The notes beneath the pieces were generated by a model that did not search any database, had not been told where the DNA came from, and saw only the letters and a list, made by a program, of their open reading frames with translations. From positions 1 through 38,878 of the forward strand of contig CALDYR010000153.1 of assembly GCA_937944405.1 (NCBI GenBank): a DNA stretch of 38,878 bases. Reading direction: 5' to 3'. Position numbers and translations under genes: made by a program. This DNA is from an uncultured Pirellulaceae bacterium. Its GTDB lineage: Bacteria > Planctomycetota > Planctomycetia > Pirellulales > Pirellulaceae. Positions 1 to 7,500 of the stretch are shown piece by piece; the first letter of the stretch is position 1; each line of letters starts with the position of its first letter.

Positions 1-138
1 TGGGGAGACGGTGTGGTTGGCGGGCGCGTCGTATTCATCGTGTGGCAGCCGACCGATCTAATGTACGAAAATCGAACTTGGCATGAAACGCGGCCTTGGA
101 CAACCGAGATGCAATGTGGGCGGTGCCGCCTGAAATGA
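1..138 (+). CDS. 3' end of a gene, possibly signal peptidase I (partial)
   Basis: An open frame enters from the left edge in frame 1 and stops at 136-138, giving about 45 residues. The segment GRVVFIVWQP resembles the last conserved strand of type I signal peptidases, where the pattern 'vGRv.fi.wP' precedes a short tail. That is the only reason for the suggestion, because the catalytic Ser/Lys region would lie outside the window. Signal peptidase I is a membrane-anchored protease that removes signal peptides from exported proteins. The hairpin at 195-216 is followed by GATTTTT on this strand, so it could also end this transcript. The frame could instead be the tail of an unrelated protein. 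Confidence 0.35.
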   Translation, partial: WGDGVVGGRVVFIVWQPTDLMYENRTWHETRPWTTEMQCGRCRLK

Positions 139-187
139 AACCCGCAGATCGCCAACCGGAAGAATCTTTCAAGATCCAACAGCGCAT

Positions 188-216
188 AAAAAAACCGTTA
201 CCTTGGCTGATAACGG
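188..216 (-). terminator. Rho-independent terminator behind tRNA-Asp
   Basis: Perfect 6 bp stem CCGTTA (195-200) / TAACGG (211-216) with a 10-base loop. On the minus strand it is followed at once by seven T (188-194 read as A on the plus strand). It lies 14 bases beyond the 3' end of the tRNA, in the right orientation. On the plus strand the same stem is followed by GATTTTT, so it may be bidirectional and also end the gene at 1-138. Confidence 0.75.
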
Positions 217-229
217 GATTTTTCAAAAG

Positions 230-303
230 CGACGCTGACGGGAATCGAACCCGCAACCTCCGGATCGACAGTCCGGGACTCTAACCAATTGAGCTACAGC
301 GCC
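230..303 (-). tRNA. tRNA-Asp (anticodon GTC)
   Basis: A 74-base cloverleaf reads on the minus strand. The 7 bp acceptor stem is GGCGCTG with CAGCGTC (one G-U pair). The D-arm contains AGCTCAATTGGTTAGAGT, the anticodon stem is CCGGA/TCCGG around loop CTGTCGA (anticodon GTC, aspartate), and the T-arm is GCGGG TTCGAAT CCCGT. The discriminator base is G, as expected for tRNA-Asp. CCA is not encoded, so it would be added by the CCA-adding enzyme. A terminator follows at 188-216. Confidence 0.95.
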
Positions 304-653
304 ACAGTTCACCTGACGAAGAAACCCCCGTCAAATTCACTCTCAAGCGAAGGCAAGAAAATATCTTGTTCGTCGCGTCTTTGCAAGACGTAAACAGAAT
401 TTCGGACCTTGAATTTCAAAACTGCACCAAATTCAAGGAAAAAACGAAGAAAAACCACCAATTTTTTTAGGCCATCCCCTCGCATCGCCAGTCGAGAATG
501 CAGATATTCGGTTAATACCCGGCCTACTCCCCTATTCGACTACTCCTCCCCATCAAACAAGACCATCGCGTCGACTCACAGCACCGGTTAGGCTCAACCG
601 CCACGAAACAAAATCGCGAGAAAAAATTCCTGTGAAAGACCACGCCGCCAAGA
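304..653. other. Intergenic stretch between tRNA-Asp and lexA
   Basis: About 350 bases with no credible gene. The tRNA and lexA are both on the minus strand, so this stretch should hold the 3' end of the lexA transcript and the tRNA promoter. It is A-rich, especially around 430-470, and I could not fix a convincing -35/-10 pair or a terminator hairpin. The short plus-strand frame at 409-591 has no recognisable composition or motif. Confidence 0.5.
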
Positions 654-1253
654 TCACACGCGCCGAACTACGCCGGTGACCACACCAATGACTTTGGCGT
701 CCTTGGTATAGATCGGTTTGAGTCGTTTATTGGCCGGTTGGAGCCGAATTCGATTCTTTTCGGGGTACCAGTACTTCACCGTTGCGTCGCCTTCAGAGGT
801 TCGCGCGATCACGATGTCGCCTTTATTGGCGGTGCGGCGCCGTTTAACCACCAAATAATCCCCAGGCGCAATATGAGCCTCGATCATCGAGTCACCTTCG
901 ACTTCCAGCACGTAGTTACCGCTGGAGTTCCAAAATTCGCCAAAGTCGATCCGCTCGTTCAGCTCAACCGCTTCATCCAGCATCCCCGCAGAAACGCGTC
1001 CCACCAACGGGAGGCCTTTGAGTTCCTCGCTGACCTCAGCGGTCAACTGAATCGCTCGGGATTTATGGCTGGACCGGTCTATCAATCCCTTCCGCTGGAG
1101 CGCCTTCAAATGCCCCACGACGCCGTTAGGAGACTTAAAATTCATCTGTTCAGCAATTTCACGAATCGTAGGCGGGTTGCCGAACTGCTCGATATGCGAA
1201 AGGATAAGTTTGAAAACCTTTGCCTGTTGAGCGGTCAACGTTTCTTGCAGCAC
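654..1253 (-). CDS. lexA: LexA, SOS-response repressor and self-cleaving protease
   Basis: 199 residues, the usual LexA length. Residues 1-65 are the winged-helix DNA-binding domain (PPTIREIAEQMNFKSPNGVV recognition region). Residues 80-199 are the S24 peptidase-like dimerisation and cleavage domain. The self-cleavage bond is Ala89-Gly90 (VSAGML), the nucleophile is Ser122 (EGDSMIEAHI) and the general base is Lys160 (ATVKYW), all intact. RecA-ssDNA filaments trigger the cleavage, which derepresses DNA-damage genes; the imuA-imuB-dnaE2 cassette at 26969-32706 is the obvious target here. The start is GTG at 1253 with no strong ribosome site. A perfect palindrome 19-30 bases upstream may be its own operator. 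It diverges from the SDR gene at 1424. Confidence 0.95.
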   Translation of the reverse strand: MLQETLTAQQAKVFKLILSHIEQFGNPPTIREIAEQMNFKSPNGVVGHLKALQRKGLIDRSSHKSRAIQLTAEVSEELKGLPLVGRVSAGMLDEAVELNERIDFGEFWNSSGNYVLEVEGDSMIEAHIAPGDYLVVKRRRTANKGDIVIARTSEGDATVKYWYPEKNRIRLQPANKRLKPIYTKDAKVIGVVTGVVRRV

Positions 1254-1271
1254 TGAATTTCTCGCAATAGA

Positions 1272-1283
1272 TTATTCGAATAA
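1272..1283. promoter_or_regulatory. Perfect 12 bp palindrome upstream of lexA (candidate autoregulatory operator)
   Basis: TTATTCGAATAA is its own reverse complement and lies 19-30 bases before the lexA GTG. LexA commonly represses its own gene from an operator in this position. A second, looser inverted element, AACA (1289-1292) - 8 bases - TGTT (1301-1304), lies just behind it. Neither element recurs upstream of imuA, so assignment to LexA is only a suggestion. Confidence 0.4.
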
Positions 1284-1423
1284 ATTTCAACAGGCGGGCT
1301 TGTTCAGTTGCCAATTTGAAACGCCCCAACCGCACCAACTATGTTTTATACAAATGTCCACGTCGCGTAAAGCAATTCCGGACATCACACATCGATCTGC
1401 TGGCATCTCCCCAAAGCACTCAA

Positions 1424-2173
1424 ATGAAAAACCGAGCCTCAACAGCGATCATCACCGGCGGCAGCAGCGGAATCGGACTGGCGACCGCCGCACTGTTCTT
1501 TCAAAACGGATACCGAGTCGCGATCTGTGGTAGGGATTCCGGGAAACTCAACGCAGCCAAACGCGAATTGCTGGCATTGGATGACCGCCCTGGAGACATC
1601 GCCTACTTTGTTGCCGATTTAACGGCCCCCCAAACCATGGCTGATTTCGCAAAATCAGCCTCCGATTTTCTGGGCACCATCGATGTATTAGTCAACAATG
1701 CTGCGGTCGCACCTTTGGAGAAATTTGAATCGATTTCAATCGATCAATTTGAATCGTTGATCAACGTCAACGTGAAGTCAAATTTCCATCTCACGCAAGC
1801 CATTTGGAAACTCATGATCCCATCTGGTGGCGGCACGATTGTAAACATCTCATCACTATCGGCGGTCGACCCATTCCCTGGCTTCAGCCTCTACGGGGCC
1901 TCGAAAGCGTGGTTGGATTTGATGACGCTGGCGTTGTCTGCCGAAGGACAAACACACAAGATTCGAGTCTGTTCGATTCGTCCCGGGGCAGTCGAAACGC
2001 CCTTATTGCGTAACCTATTTCCTGATTTCCCTGCCGACCAATGCGTGTCGCCTCAACAGGTCGCGGCCATCGTGCTGGGCTGTGCTGAAGACCCTCAAAA
2101 ATACCCCTCCGGGTCGTTTTTCCCAGTTACCAATCAACCGAACGTTGTCAAGACAATTTCACCGCATCAATGA
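1424..2173 (+). CDS. Short-chain dehydrogenase/reductase (classical SDR)
   Basis: 249 residues from ATG 1424. Longer frames from 1316 add a non-conserved N-terminus, and this start places the nucleotide-binding strand right after MKNRAS. The family signature is complete: TGGSSGIG cofactor loop near residues 11-18, VNNAAV in the middle, and the catalytic Ser (NISSLS), Tyr and Lys (YGASK), then a PG after the active site (RPGAVETP). It is predicted to be a cytosolic NAD(P)-dependent oxidoreductase of unknown substrate. It diverges from lexA and runs convergently into the NRPS-like gene, overlapping its 3' end by 26 bases. That hints at, but does not prove, a shared pathway. Confidence 0.85.
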   Translation: MKNRASTAIITGGSSGIGLATAALFFQNGYRVAICGRDSGKLNAAKRELLALDDRPGDIAYFVADLTAPQTMADFAKSASDFLGTIDVLVNNAAVAPLEKFESISIDQFESLINVNVKSNFHLTQAIWKLMIPSGGGTIVNISSLSAVDPFPGFSLYGASKAWLDLMTLALSAEGQTHKIRVCSIRPGAVETPLLRNLFPDFPADQCVSPQQVAAIVLGCAEDPQKYPSGSFFPVTNQPNVVKTISPHQ

Positions 2174-4769
2174 ACGCGGCCCTCAGATCATTTATCAAAC
2201 GCTTGTGAAACAGCATTGAATGCGATCCAAGAATATGCACCAAGCGGACATTTCTGGTGATCTTGGACCAGCCATAATCCTGAGGCAAGCAGTATTTGGC
2301 CAAGAATATTTCACCGCGGATCAAAATCATTTCCAAATCTTCAACCTCCGGTTGGTGCTCCATTTCAATGCCAAGGTAATAGTTTTCTAATCGGAACGCG
2401 TGCGCCAATACGTTCTCGGGTGAACTACGCTCTTGGAGGCCATTACCACTGCTTGTGTTAGAAGACTTGGCCCCCCTTAATGGCTTCAGCCTTTCAAGGT
2501 CCTGCAACAGGGCGAAGGGGTGCTTCCATCGAAAATGGAGCCATCGTCTGAGCCTCGTCGTAAGGTCACACTTACGAATCTCAGCCGGCACCGGTTGATC
2601 AATATTGATCACTTTGGCCACTTGAAAACCGGCGCGTTTTAATAGCCGAGCGAACTCCCAAGCCAAAAGCCCTCCTAGGGAGTATCCAGCGGTAATGACC
2701 GGCTGTCCCTTGGCAAGCTGAGGTGCGACTCTGGCGTAGTATTGCTGTGCGATTTGGGTGACCGTTGTTGGATCGTCGGGAATTTCCCCCGTTAAAAGGG
2801 GCGAATCAACGATCACAATAGCAAACTCTTTTCGAAGTGATTCATCAATCAGTTCGTTGTAAAAGTATCCACCTCCTCCGGCAGGATGGAACAAGATCAG
2901 GCAGGGCCGATCATGGCCAAGATTTTGGCCATGATTTTTGGCTGGCAGACGCGTCACGCAGGCTTGATTTGCATCAGCGCCTTTTTGATTGGCCAATTTA
3001 TCCACGTGAGCGGCGAGGCTGCGTACGGTGTTCTCGATCGCTAAAGCCGCCAATCCCATGCCGGTTAATCCGAACTCTTGCTGCAGCCTCAAGACAAAAG
3101 ACACCGCCATCAGCGAATCCCCTCCGGATTCTTCAAAAGTCACATCCACCGATGCCTGTGGACAACCGAGAACTTCTTTCCATACTTCGTATACTCGGCG
3201 TTCGGTTTCCGTCATTGCACCATGGCCGGGGTCGAGCATTGCTGTTTGCTTCATCGGATGCAGCATGTCGAGCAACTTAGCAACATCGACCTTTCCACCC
3301 ACGGTCACAGGAAACTGAGGGACGAAGTGAATCGCCGTAGGAATCATGTAATCGGGGAGTGTCCCCGACAATTGATCGCGCAGGCGGTCTTGCAAAGCGA
3401 CCGTGTCTTTTGGGGTGCTGACACTGGCGACGGCAAAACAGGCCAAGAATTCGTGGCCGGAGGACGAGGTGGCCTTTCGGACAACGGCGTCCTCAATTCC
3501 CGCACACGAGGAAACGGCTAACGCAATTTCGTTCAGCTCAATCCGAAAACCACGTAGTTTAACCTGATTGTCCTGACGCCCCGCGAACCATAATCGGCCC
3601 GCCAAATCGTACCGCGCCAGATCCCCCGAACGATAGCATCGCTGCCCCGAAGAATCGGACTGGAAAAACGATCGCGCTGATTCTTCTGGGCGATTCCAAT
3701 AACCGCTGGCAACGCCGACACCGCTGAGCACGATTTCACCGACAGTATCGGCTTCGGTAATGACACCGCCGTTTTCATCCAGCAGTTGGGCGTCAATGTT
3801 GTCAATCGGTTTTCCAATCGCACAGGCATGACCCAACGCAAGTTCACAGAAGGTAGAAACGATCGTGACTTCCGTCGGGCCGTACATGTTCACCAAACGG
3901 ACCTTATCTGGATCGACGTTGGAGAACCACTGCTTGACCAGATGGGGATTCACTTCCTCCCCACCGATCAACAATAACCGCACCGACGGTGGCAACGGGC
4001 GTTTTGACAAAACAGGAACCAACCTATGCCACAACGCGGTCGGGAAACTCAAAACCGTCAACTCATTCGATTCAACCCACTGGAAAAACTCAAACGGGTC
4101 GATCAGGAGTTCTTTCGCAACAGGGAAAAGGCTGGCCCCAGATCGAAGTGCCGGAAAAACATCTTGAATAGAGACGTCGAATCCGACAGACATTAACTGG
4201 GTACAACGGTCGTTGGCATTCAAGTTAAATTCCTTGATAAACCACTGGTTGTGGTTATCAAGTGCGGCCCAATGAATGGGAACTCCTTTGGGGCGTCCCG
4301 TTGATCCCGAGGTGTAGATCATGTACACCAAATCATTGGGATTTAGGGAAATGAGTTCATTCACATCGCAGGGCGTTTCTAATCCACCAACGCCCAGTAC
4401 CGGGCTAAGAGTCTCTGATGACAAATCTACGATACGGGATCTCGGAAAATGCTTGGCCAAATGCTCGGCCAAATGCCGGGTCGCCTGATCAACCACGATG
4501 ACATCCGCAAAAGAATCGCGAATGATGGTTTCAATCCGTTCGATGGGATGGGTTGGGTCGATTGGCAGAAAAAAACGCTTCTGATGCAGCACGGCGAATT
4601 CCGCCGCCGCAAGATTCAACCCCAGCGGTAGCAGCAGGGCCACGGGGGCCTTTGAAGCGCATACCCCCCCCTCACCGGCGGACTTGATTGCCTCGGAAAA
4701 ACGGGGAACCAGCGCAGAAACATGACGACCGTTGAAGCCTTGACGTTGTTGAATGAGTGTCTTTGCCAA
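2148..4769 (-). CDS. Stand-alone NRPS-like enzyme: adenylation - carrier - thioesterase
   Basis: 873 residues without a condensation domain. The adenylation domain spans roughly 1-500: A3 YTSGSTGRPKG (152-162), FDVS with Asp198 of the substrate pocket, A5 NMYGPTE, A7 YRSGDLARY, A8 LRGFRIELNE and A10 GGKVD with Lys493. The carrier domain is about 520-595, with phosphopantetheine Ser552 in SGGDSL. The thioesterase (alpha/beta hydrolase) is about 620-873, with nucleophile Ser697 (GYSLGG), Asp724 and His850 (GSHSMLF). The layout predicts activation of one amino acid, or a related carboxylic acid, and its release by hydrolysis, cyclisation or transfer. The start is TTG 4769; no in-frame ATG or GTG lies between it and an upstream stop, and no ribosome site is visible. 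The product is unknown. The 3' end overlaps the convergent SDR gene. Confidence 0.88.
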   Translation of the reverse strand: MAKTLIQQRQGFNGRHVSALVPRFSEAIKSAGEGGVCASKAPVALLLPLGLNLAAAEFAVLHQKRFFLPIDPTHPIERIETIIRDSFADVIVVDQATRHLAEHLAKHFPRSRIVDLSSETLSPVLGVGGLETPCDVNELISLNPNDLVYMIYTSGSTGRPKGVPIHWAALDNHNQWFIKEFNLNANDRCTQLMSVGFDVSIQDVFPALRSGASLFPVAKELLIDPFEFFQWVESNELTVLSFPTALWHRLVPVLSKRPLPPSVRLLLIGGEEVNPHLVKQWFSNVDPDKVRLVNMYGPTEVTIVSTFCELALGHACAIGKPIDNIDAQLLDENGGVITEADTVGEIVLSGVGVASGYWNRPEESARSFFQSDSSGQRCYRSGDLARYDLAGRLWFAGRQDNQVKLRGFRIELNEIALAVSSCAGIEDAVVRKATSSSGHEFLACFAVASVSTPKDTVALQDRLRDQLSGTLPDYMIPTAIHFVPQFPVTVGGKVDVAKLLDMLHPMKQTAMLDPGHGAMTETERRVYEVWKEVLGCPQASVDVTFEESGGDSLMAVSFVLRLQQEFGLTGMGLAALAIENTVRSLAAHVDKLANQKGADANQACVTRLPAKNHGQNLGHDRPCLILFHPAGGGGYFYNELIDESLRKEFAIVIVDSPLLTGEIPDDPTTVTQIAQQYYARVAPQLAKGQPVITAGYSLGGLLAWEFARLLKRAGFQVAKVINIDQPVPAEIRKCDLTTRLRRWLHFRWKHPFALLQDLERLKPLRGAKSSNTSSGNGLQERSSPENVLAHAFRLENYYLGIEMEHQPEVEDLEMILIRGEIFLAKYCLPQDYGWSKITRNVRLVHILGSHSMLFHKRLINDLRAAFIDAVKLS

Positions 4770-5009
4770 ATTGCGTTGGTGATGAAAATACGGAGTACCA
4801 ATTGCCTATCCAAGCGTTTCTTAGAACGTTGGATAATTGAATTAACAAAATTTTAGTCTAACCGAGCAAAATTTGACCGCCGTTTTTGCCGAATTACTTC
4901 GCTCAACGGGCCTGCCGAATCCCAGCGGTGACGGTTCTAACGGTAAACAAACGTCTCGAAAGTCCCACATTTCTCCGTCTGCAATCTCGAAATCAGGTTA
5001 TGAAAACTG

Positions 5010-5192
5010 GTGTTTTTGGGCTGGCGCGCGTTCAAAGCAATGCGTCTCTGGCCCCCCGTGTTAGCGCCTTTGGGAATATCGATCTTAATCTGGTGGGCAG
5101 GTATTGTTCATTCGTGGCAAAAAGCGTGCATACGTCGATTGGTTGGGCAAAGCGGATTTACTCAAGGCTGCACGTTTGAGCAGAGCAAGTGA
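5010..5192 (+). CDS. Possible small single-helix membrane protein (weak)
   Basis: 60-residue frame from GTG 5010, with an alternative ATG at 5040. It contains one continuous hydrophobic stretch (LWPPVLAPLGISILIWWAGI) followed by a basic segment (KACIRRL), so it could encode a single-pass peptide. There is no ribosome site and no family resemblance, and two other frames are also open across the same stretch. It may equally be chance in a region of decayed DNA. Confidence 0.2.
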   Translation: MFLGWRAFKAMRLWPPVLAPLGISILIWWAGIVHSWQKACIRRLVGQSGFTQGCTFEQSK

Positions 5193-5374
5193 AAGACGCG
5201 ATCATTGATTGCCGATTGCGAATCTATTTTCTTGAATACCGCATCCTTCTAAACAAACGCCCACCTTGCAGTCTGCCGACAATTATCAACCAAGAAAATT
5301 GCGATGATTAAACAAGGAGGTGTTCGTTAGCAACCAATCGCTGAATTTCTGCTGCGCTAAAATAGCGAGTCCTT

Positions 5375-5402
5375 TTGTTTTACGTTTATTTTAGGCTAAA
5401 AT
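5375..5402 (+). promoter_or_regulatory. Candidate sigma70-type promoter for the PTPS-like gene
   Basis: TTGTTT (5375-5380), 16-base spacer, TAAAAT (5397-5402), in an AT-rich patch about 135 bases upstream of the predicted start. The implied leader would contain the hairpin TCTCTC-CTCT-GAGAGA (5421-5436) and the 14 bp tandem repeat at 5488-5515. Confidence 0.35.
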
Positions 5403-5420
5403 GCAGTTCAGGCGTGACAC

Positions 5421-5436
5421 TCTCTCCTCTGAGAGA
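5421..5436 (+). other. Leader hairpin upstream of the PTPS-like gene
   Basis: Perfect 6 bp stem TCTCTC (5421-5426) / GAGAGA (5431-5436) with a CTCT tetraloop, followed by AAAAC. It lies between the candidate promoter and the coding start. There is no poly-T, so it is not a typical terminator. I do not recognise a preQ1 or other pterin-related riboswitch here. Confidence 0.4.
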
Positions 5437-5487
5437 AAACGGAATGGCGTCCGAGCAGTTTCGTTTCGACGAGGCGATATACTTGCC

Positions 5488-5515
5488 ATTAGAGATTTAG
5501 AATTAGAGATTTAGA
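5488..5515 (+). repeat. Two-copy 14 bp tandem repeat in the leader of the PTPS-like gene
   Basis: ATTAGAGATTTAGA occurs twice in perfect tandem (5488-5501 and 5502-5515). It ends at GGTAG just before the coding region, so AGAGG (5512-5516) at the junction could act as the ribosome site. Copy-number change here would alter the spacing of that site. Confidence 0.85.
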
Positions 5516-5537
5516 GGTAGCCATTGAGACTAATTCC

Positions 5538-6359
5538 TTGATCAACATCGATGAAATGATTCAGCTTTCGCGCGAAATTCGATTTGCCCTGCTGCCAACT
5601 GATGCTGACTACCCACCTTCAGCCAATAACTCATGGGGCGGCTGGCCTGCGATCGACTTGGCTGTCCCTAGACTGGCCCTACGCGCGGTCATCACGGGAA
5701 TACCTGACCCTGTAACTGGGTACGTGTGTAACATCAAAGTTCTAGACCAACTGCTGCGCACTGTTGTAAGCGACGCTTTAATTCCAAGTTTCGGAGACCA
5801 GGCTGTCTCGGGCGAAACGATCATCAACAGCGCTTTGGCTGAAGTTCGAAAACGGTGGCAACTGCCCGACGAACTGATCCGCATCGAATTGTCTTTATCA
5901 CCCTACTTGGGTTACGCGATCGATACAGAAAACGACAAAATGATACAGATAACCCAGCAATTTGAATTTTCGGCCGCTCACCGGCTTCACTGTGACACAC
6001 TCACCGCCCAAGAGAATCGCGCGACTTTTGGGAAGTGCAACAACGTTCAAGGCCACGGACACAACTACGTATTAGACGTCACGGTGGGAACGGACGCGTT
6101 GGCGTCTGGTTCGGCCGTCAATTTCCATGAATTTCAAAACACCGTGAAATCGGAAATCATCGACCGTTTGGATCACAAACACCTCAACCGCGATGTAGAT
6201 TATTTCGCTCAAATCAATCCAAGCGTCGAAAATATCGCGATCGCAATATACAACTGGTTGGACGGAAAGTTCGACGGGAAACTGATCGCCGTTAAGGTTT
6301 TCGAAACCCCAAAAACGTGGGCCGAATACCGTGGGCCGAACACCGCAGGCGAACGGTAA
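5538..6359 (+). CDS. 6-pyruvoyl-tetrahydropterin synthase / QueD family protein with an extra degenerate N-terminal copy
   Basis: 273 residues from TTG 5538; an ATT codon at 5523, closer to AGAGG, is an alternative start. The C-terminal ~140 residues are a complete PTPS/QueD domain. The zinc histidines are in SAAHRLHC (about H148) and GHGH (H173, H175), the catalytic Cys167 is in FGKCNNV, the LDHKHLN motif is present, and the terminal Glu256 is in VFETPKTWAEY. The N-terminal ~130 residues also look like this fold (GIPDPVTGYVCNIKVLD resembles the 'G..dp.tGmv.d...L' strand-helix) but lack the zinc and catalytic residues. It is probably a duplication with one active half. The family works in queuosine/7-deazaguanine or tetrahydropterin synthesis, and sequence alone does not decide which. 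The usual length is 120-150. Confidence 0.8.
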   Translation: MINIDEMIQLSREIRFALLPTDADYPPSANNSWGGWPAIDLAVPRLALRAVITGIPDPVTGYVCNIKVLDQLLRTVVSDALIPSFGDQAVSGETIINSALAEVRKRWQLPDELIRIELSLSPYLGYAIDTENDKMIQITQQFEFSAAHRLHCDTLTAQENRATFGKCNNVQGHGHNYVLDVTVGTDALASGSAVNFHEFQNTVKSEIIDRLDHKHLNRDVDYFAQINPSVENIAIAIYNWLDGKFDGKLIAVKVFETPKTWAEYRGPNTAGER

Positions 6360-6567
6360 AGTGCATAGCGCGCGCCAGTCGCAGCCCAAATGAACGCGCG
6401 GAAAGAACGCGCGGATAAACACTCGGCAATTTATTCGGCGCCCTCTTTGTGTCCAGGTTTTTGCGTTTAACCGCTAGAGAGCGGGAATACGTGTTTTATT
6501 AGCGACCACGCACACGTGCGCTTTCGGCTGACGGTTAACCGAAAGAACTGGTTAAATCGAAAGAAAA

Positions 6568-6590
6568 TCGCGGGCTTGAAAAGCCCGCGA
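6568..6590 (-). terminator. Strong hairpin terminator, probably for coaD and possibly bidirectional
   Basis: Perfect 10 bp GC-rich stem TCGCGGGCTT (6568-6577) / AAGCCCGCGA (6581-6590) with a GAA loop. Read on the minus strand it is followed by TTTTCTTT, the tail expected for Rho-independent termination of coaD. On the plus strand the tail is weaker (TTGTAAAT), but it may still end the pterin gene transcript. Confidence 0.75.
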
Positions 6591-6626
6591 TTGTAAATCT
6601 CCCGCCCACTTGTAAATCTCCCGCCC
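6591..6626. repeat. Two-copy 17 bp direct repeat next to the terminator
   Basis: TTGTAAATCTCCCGCCC at 6591-6607 and again at 6610-6626, separated by two bases, immediately beside the terminator hairpin. No function is evident; it is probably a local duplication. Confidence 0.8.
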
Positions 6627-6739
6627 CGAAGAACTAAAAAGAGAATTAGAAACAGAACTTAGGGGCGTCGTTTCAGAAGCTATGTCCAAGCGGCGGAGGT
6701 GCTCGCAGGCTCATTGGCCGGTCGCAATAACGACCGCCA

Positions 6740-7228
6740 TCACCCCGACGTGATGCGTTTTCTCAGATCCTTGATGATGGACTTGGGAACGAATTGAGCC
6801 AATTGTTCATCCGTCGCCAGAGGAGTCAGTTGCTTAATTAGCGAACTTGATACGTGAGAAAATTCTCCATCGGCCATTAAAAAAACCGTTTCCAGGTCCT
6901 CATTAAGCCGTCGGTTGGCCATCATCATTGTAAATTCGCCCGCGATGTCGGTCATCGGACGAACGCCGCGCAACATTACTTTAGCGCCACACTGTTGGAC
7001 AAAATTAACCGCTAACCCTTCGAAGGTCTTGACCTCGACGTTGTCCAGATGCCCGGTGACTCGCCGTACCAACTCCAACCGTTCTTCGGGATCAAACAGC
7101 CCGCGTTTTTCGCTGTTGAGACCAATTCCAACGATCAGGCGTTCCACAATTCGGCTCCCGCGTTGGATCACGTTAAGGTGTCCCAAAGTGACCGGATCGA
7201 AGGATCCTGTGTAAACCGCGATCTTCAT
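6740..7228 (-). CDS. coaD: Phosphopantetheine adenylyltransferase
   Basis: 162 residues, the usual length. It catalyses 4'-phosphopantetheine + ATP to dephospho-CoA, the fourth step of coenzyme A synthesis, in the cytosol. The nucleotidyltransferase signature is at the N-terminus (YTGSFDPVTLGHLNV, with the GH of the (T/H)xGH motif), VMLRGVRPMTD binds phosphopantetheine, and SSSLIKQL matches the conserved ISSTxVR segment. The start at ATG 7228 is chosen over a longer frame because it has GGGAG six bases upstream and gives the standard MKIAVYTGSFDP beginning. It stands alone; the strong hairpin at 6568-6590 ends it. Confidence 0.95.
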   Translation of the reverse strand: MKIAVYTGSFDPVTLGHLNVIQRGSRIVERLIVGIGLNSEKRGLFDPEERLELVRRVTGHLDNVEVKTFEGLAVNFVQQCGAKVMLRGVRPMTDIAGEFTMMMANRRLNEDLETVFLMADGEFSHVSSSLIKQLTPLATDEQLAQFVPKSIIKDLRKRITSG

Positions 7229-7488
7229 GGTGACTCCCAAATGGTTGGACAACTGCCGGTGGCGAAGCAACTTCGATAATCATAAACGGCCTAATCAGGA
7301 TAACTAGAGCCTCCGCTGGAACAGAAATTGTCAAATTTACTTATTCACCCCGACGTGACAGCCAGCGAAGTCGAATTATACTTGTGTCGCTATCAGCGCC
7401 GTTGACGGAACCGATCGGTCATTCGATTTCCATCGAACCTCCAACAACAATCGCTTTTCACATCACAATCGCCGACCAACCAAATTCT

Positions 7489-7492
7489 GGAG
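7489..7492 (+). promoter_or_regulatory. Ribosome binding site that decides the start of the small membrane protein
   Basis: GGAG at 7489-7492, eight bases before GTG 7501. Clear Shine-Dalgarno sequences are scarce in this window, so its presence favours a start at 7501 over the upstream in-frame GTG at 7384, which would add a 39-residue non-membrane extension. Confidence 0.6.
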
Positions 7493-7500
7493 TATCCACT

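Larger units (their letters stand above)
4814..5537. other. Gene-poor 720 bp region between the NRPS-like gene and the PTPS gene
   Basis: No ORF here matches a family I know. It contains a possible small membrane ORF (5010-5192), a sigma54-like element TGGCAAAAAGCGTGCA (5115-5130), a GGAGG without a convincing start (5316-5320), a candidate promoter (5375-5402), a 6 bp leader hairpin (5421-5436) and a 14 bp tandem repeat (5488-5515). The right half reads as a leader for the downstream pterin gene, and the left half may be decayed coding sequence. Confidence 0.5.
6360..6739. other. Convergent intergenic region between the PTPS-like gene and coaD
   Basis: 380 bases between two converging genes with no credible ORF. 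It holds a very strong hairpin (6568-6590) serving as a terminator, and beside it a two-copy direct repeat (6591-6626). Confidence 0.6.

Noticed and set aside
738-1256. 172-codon plus-strand frame opposite lexA
   Set aside because: It is the antisense shadow of lexA, which has every family motif and the right length; the plus frame shows no recognisable protein pattern.
1316-1423. Longer N-terminus for the first SDR
   Set aside because: The extra 36 residues are not SDR-like and ATG 1424 places the cofactor-binding strand at the normal distance from the start.
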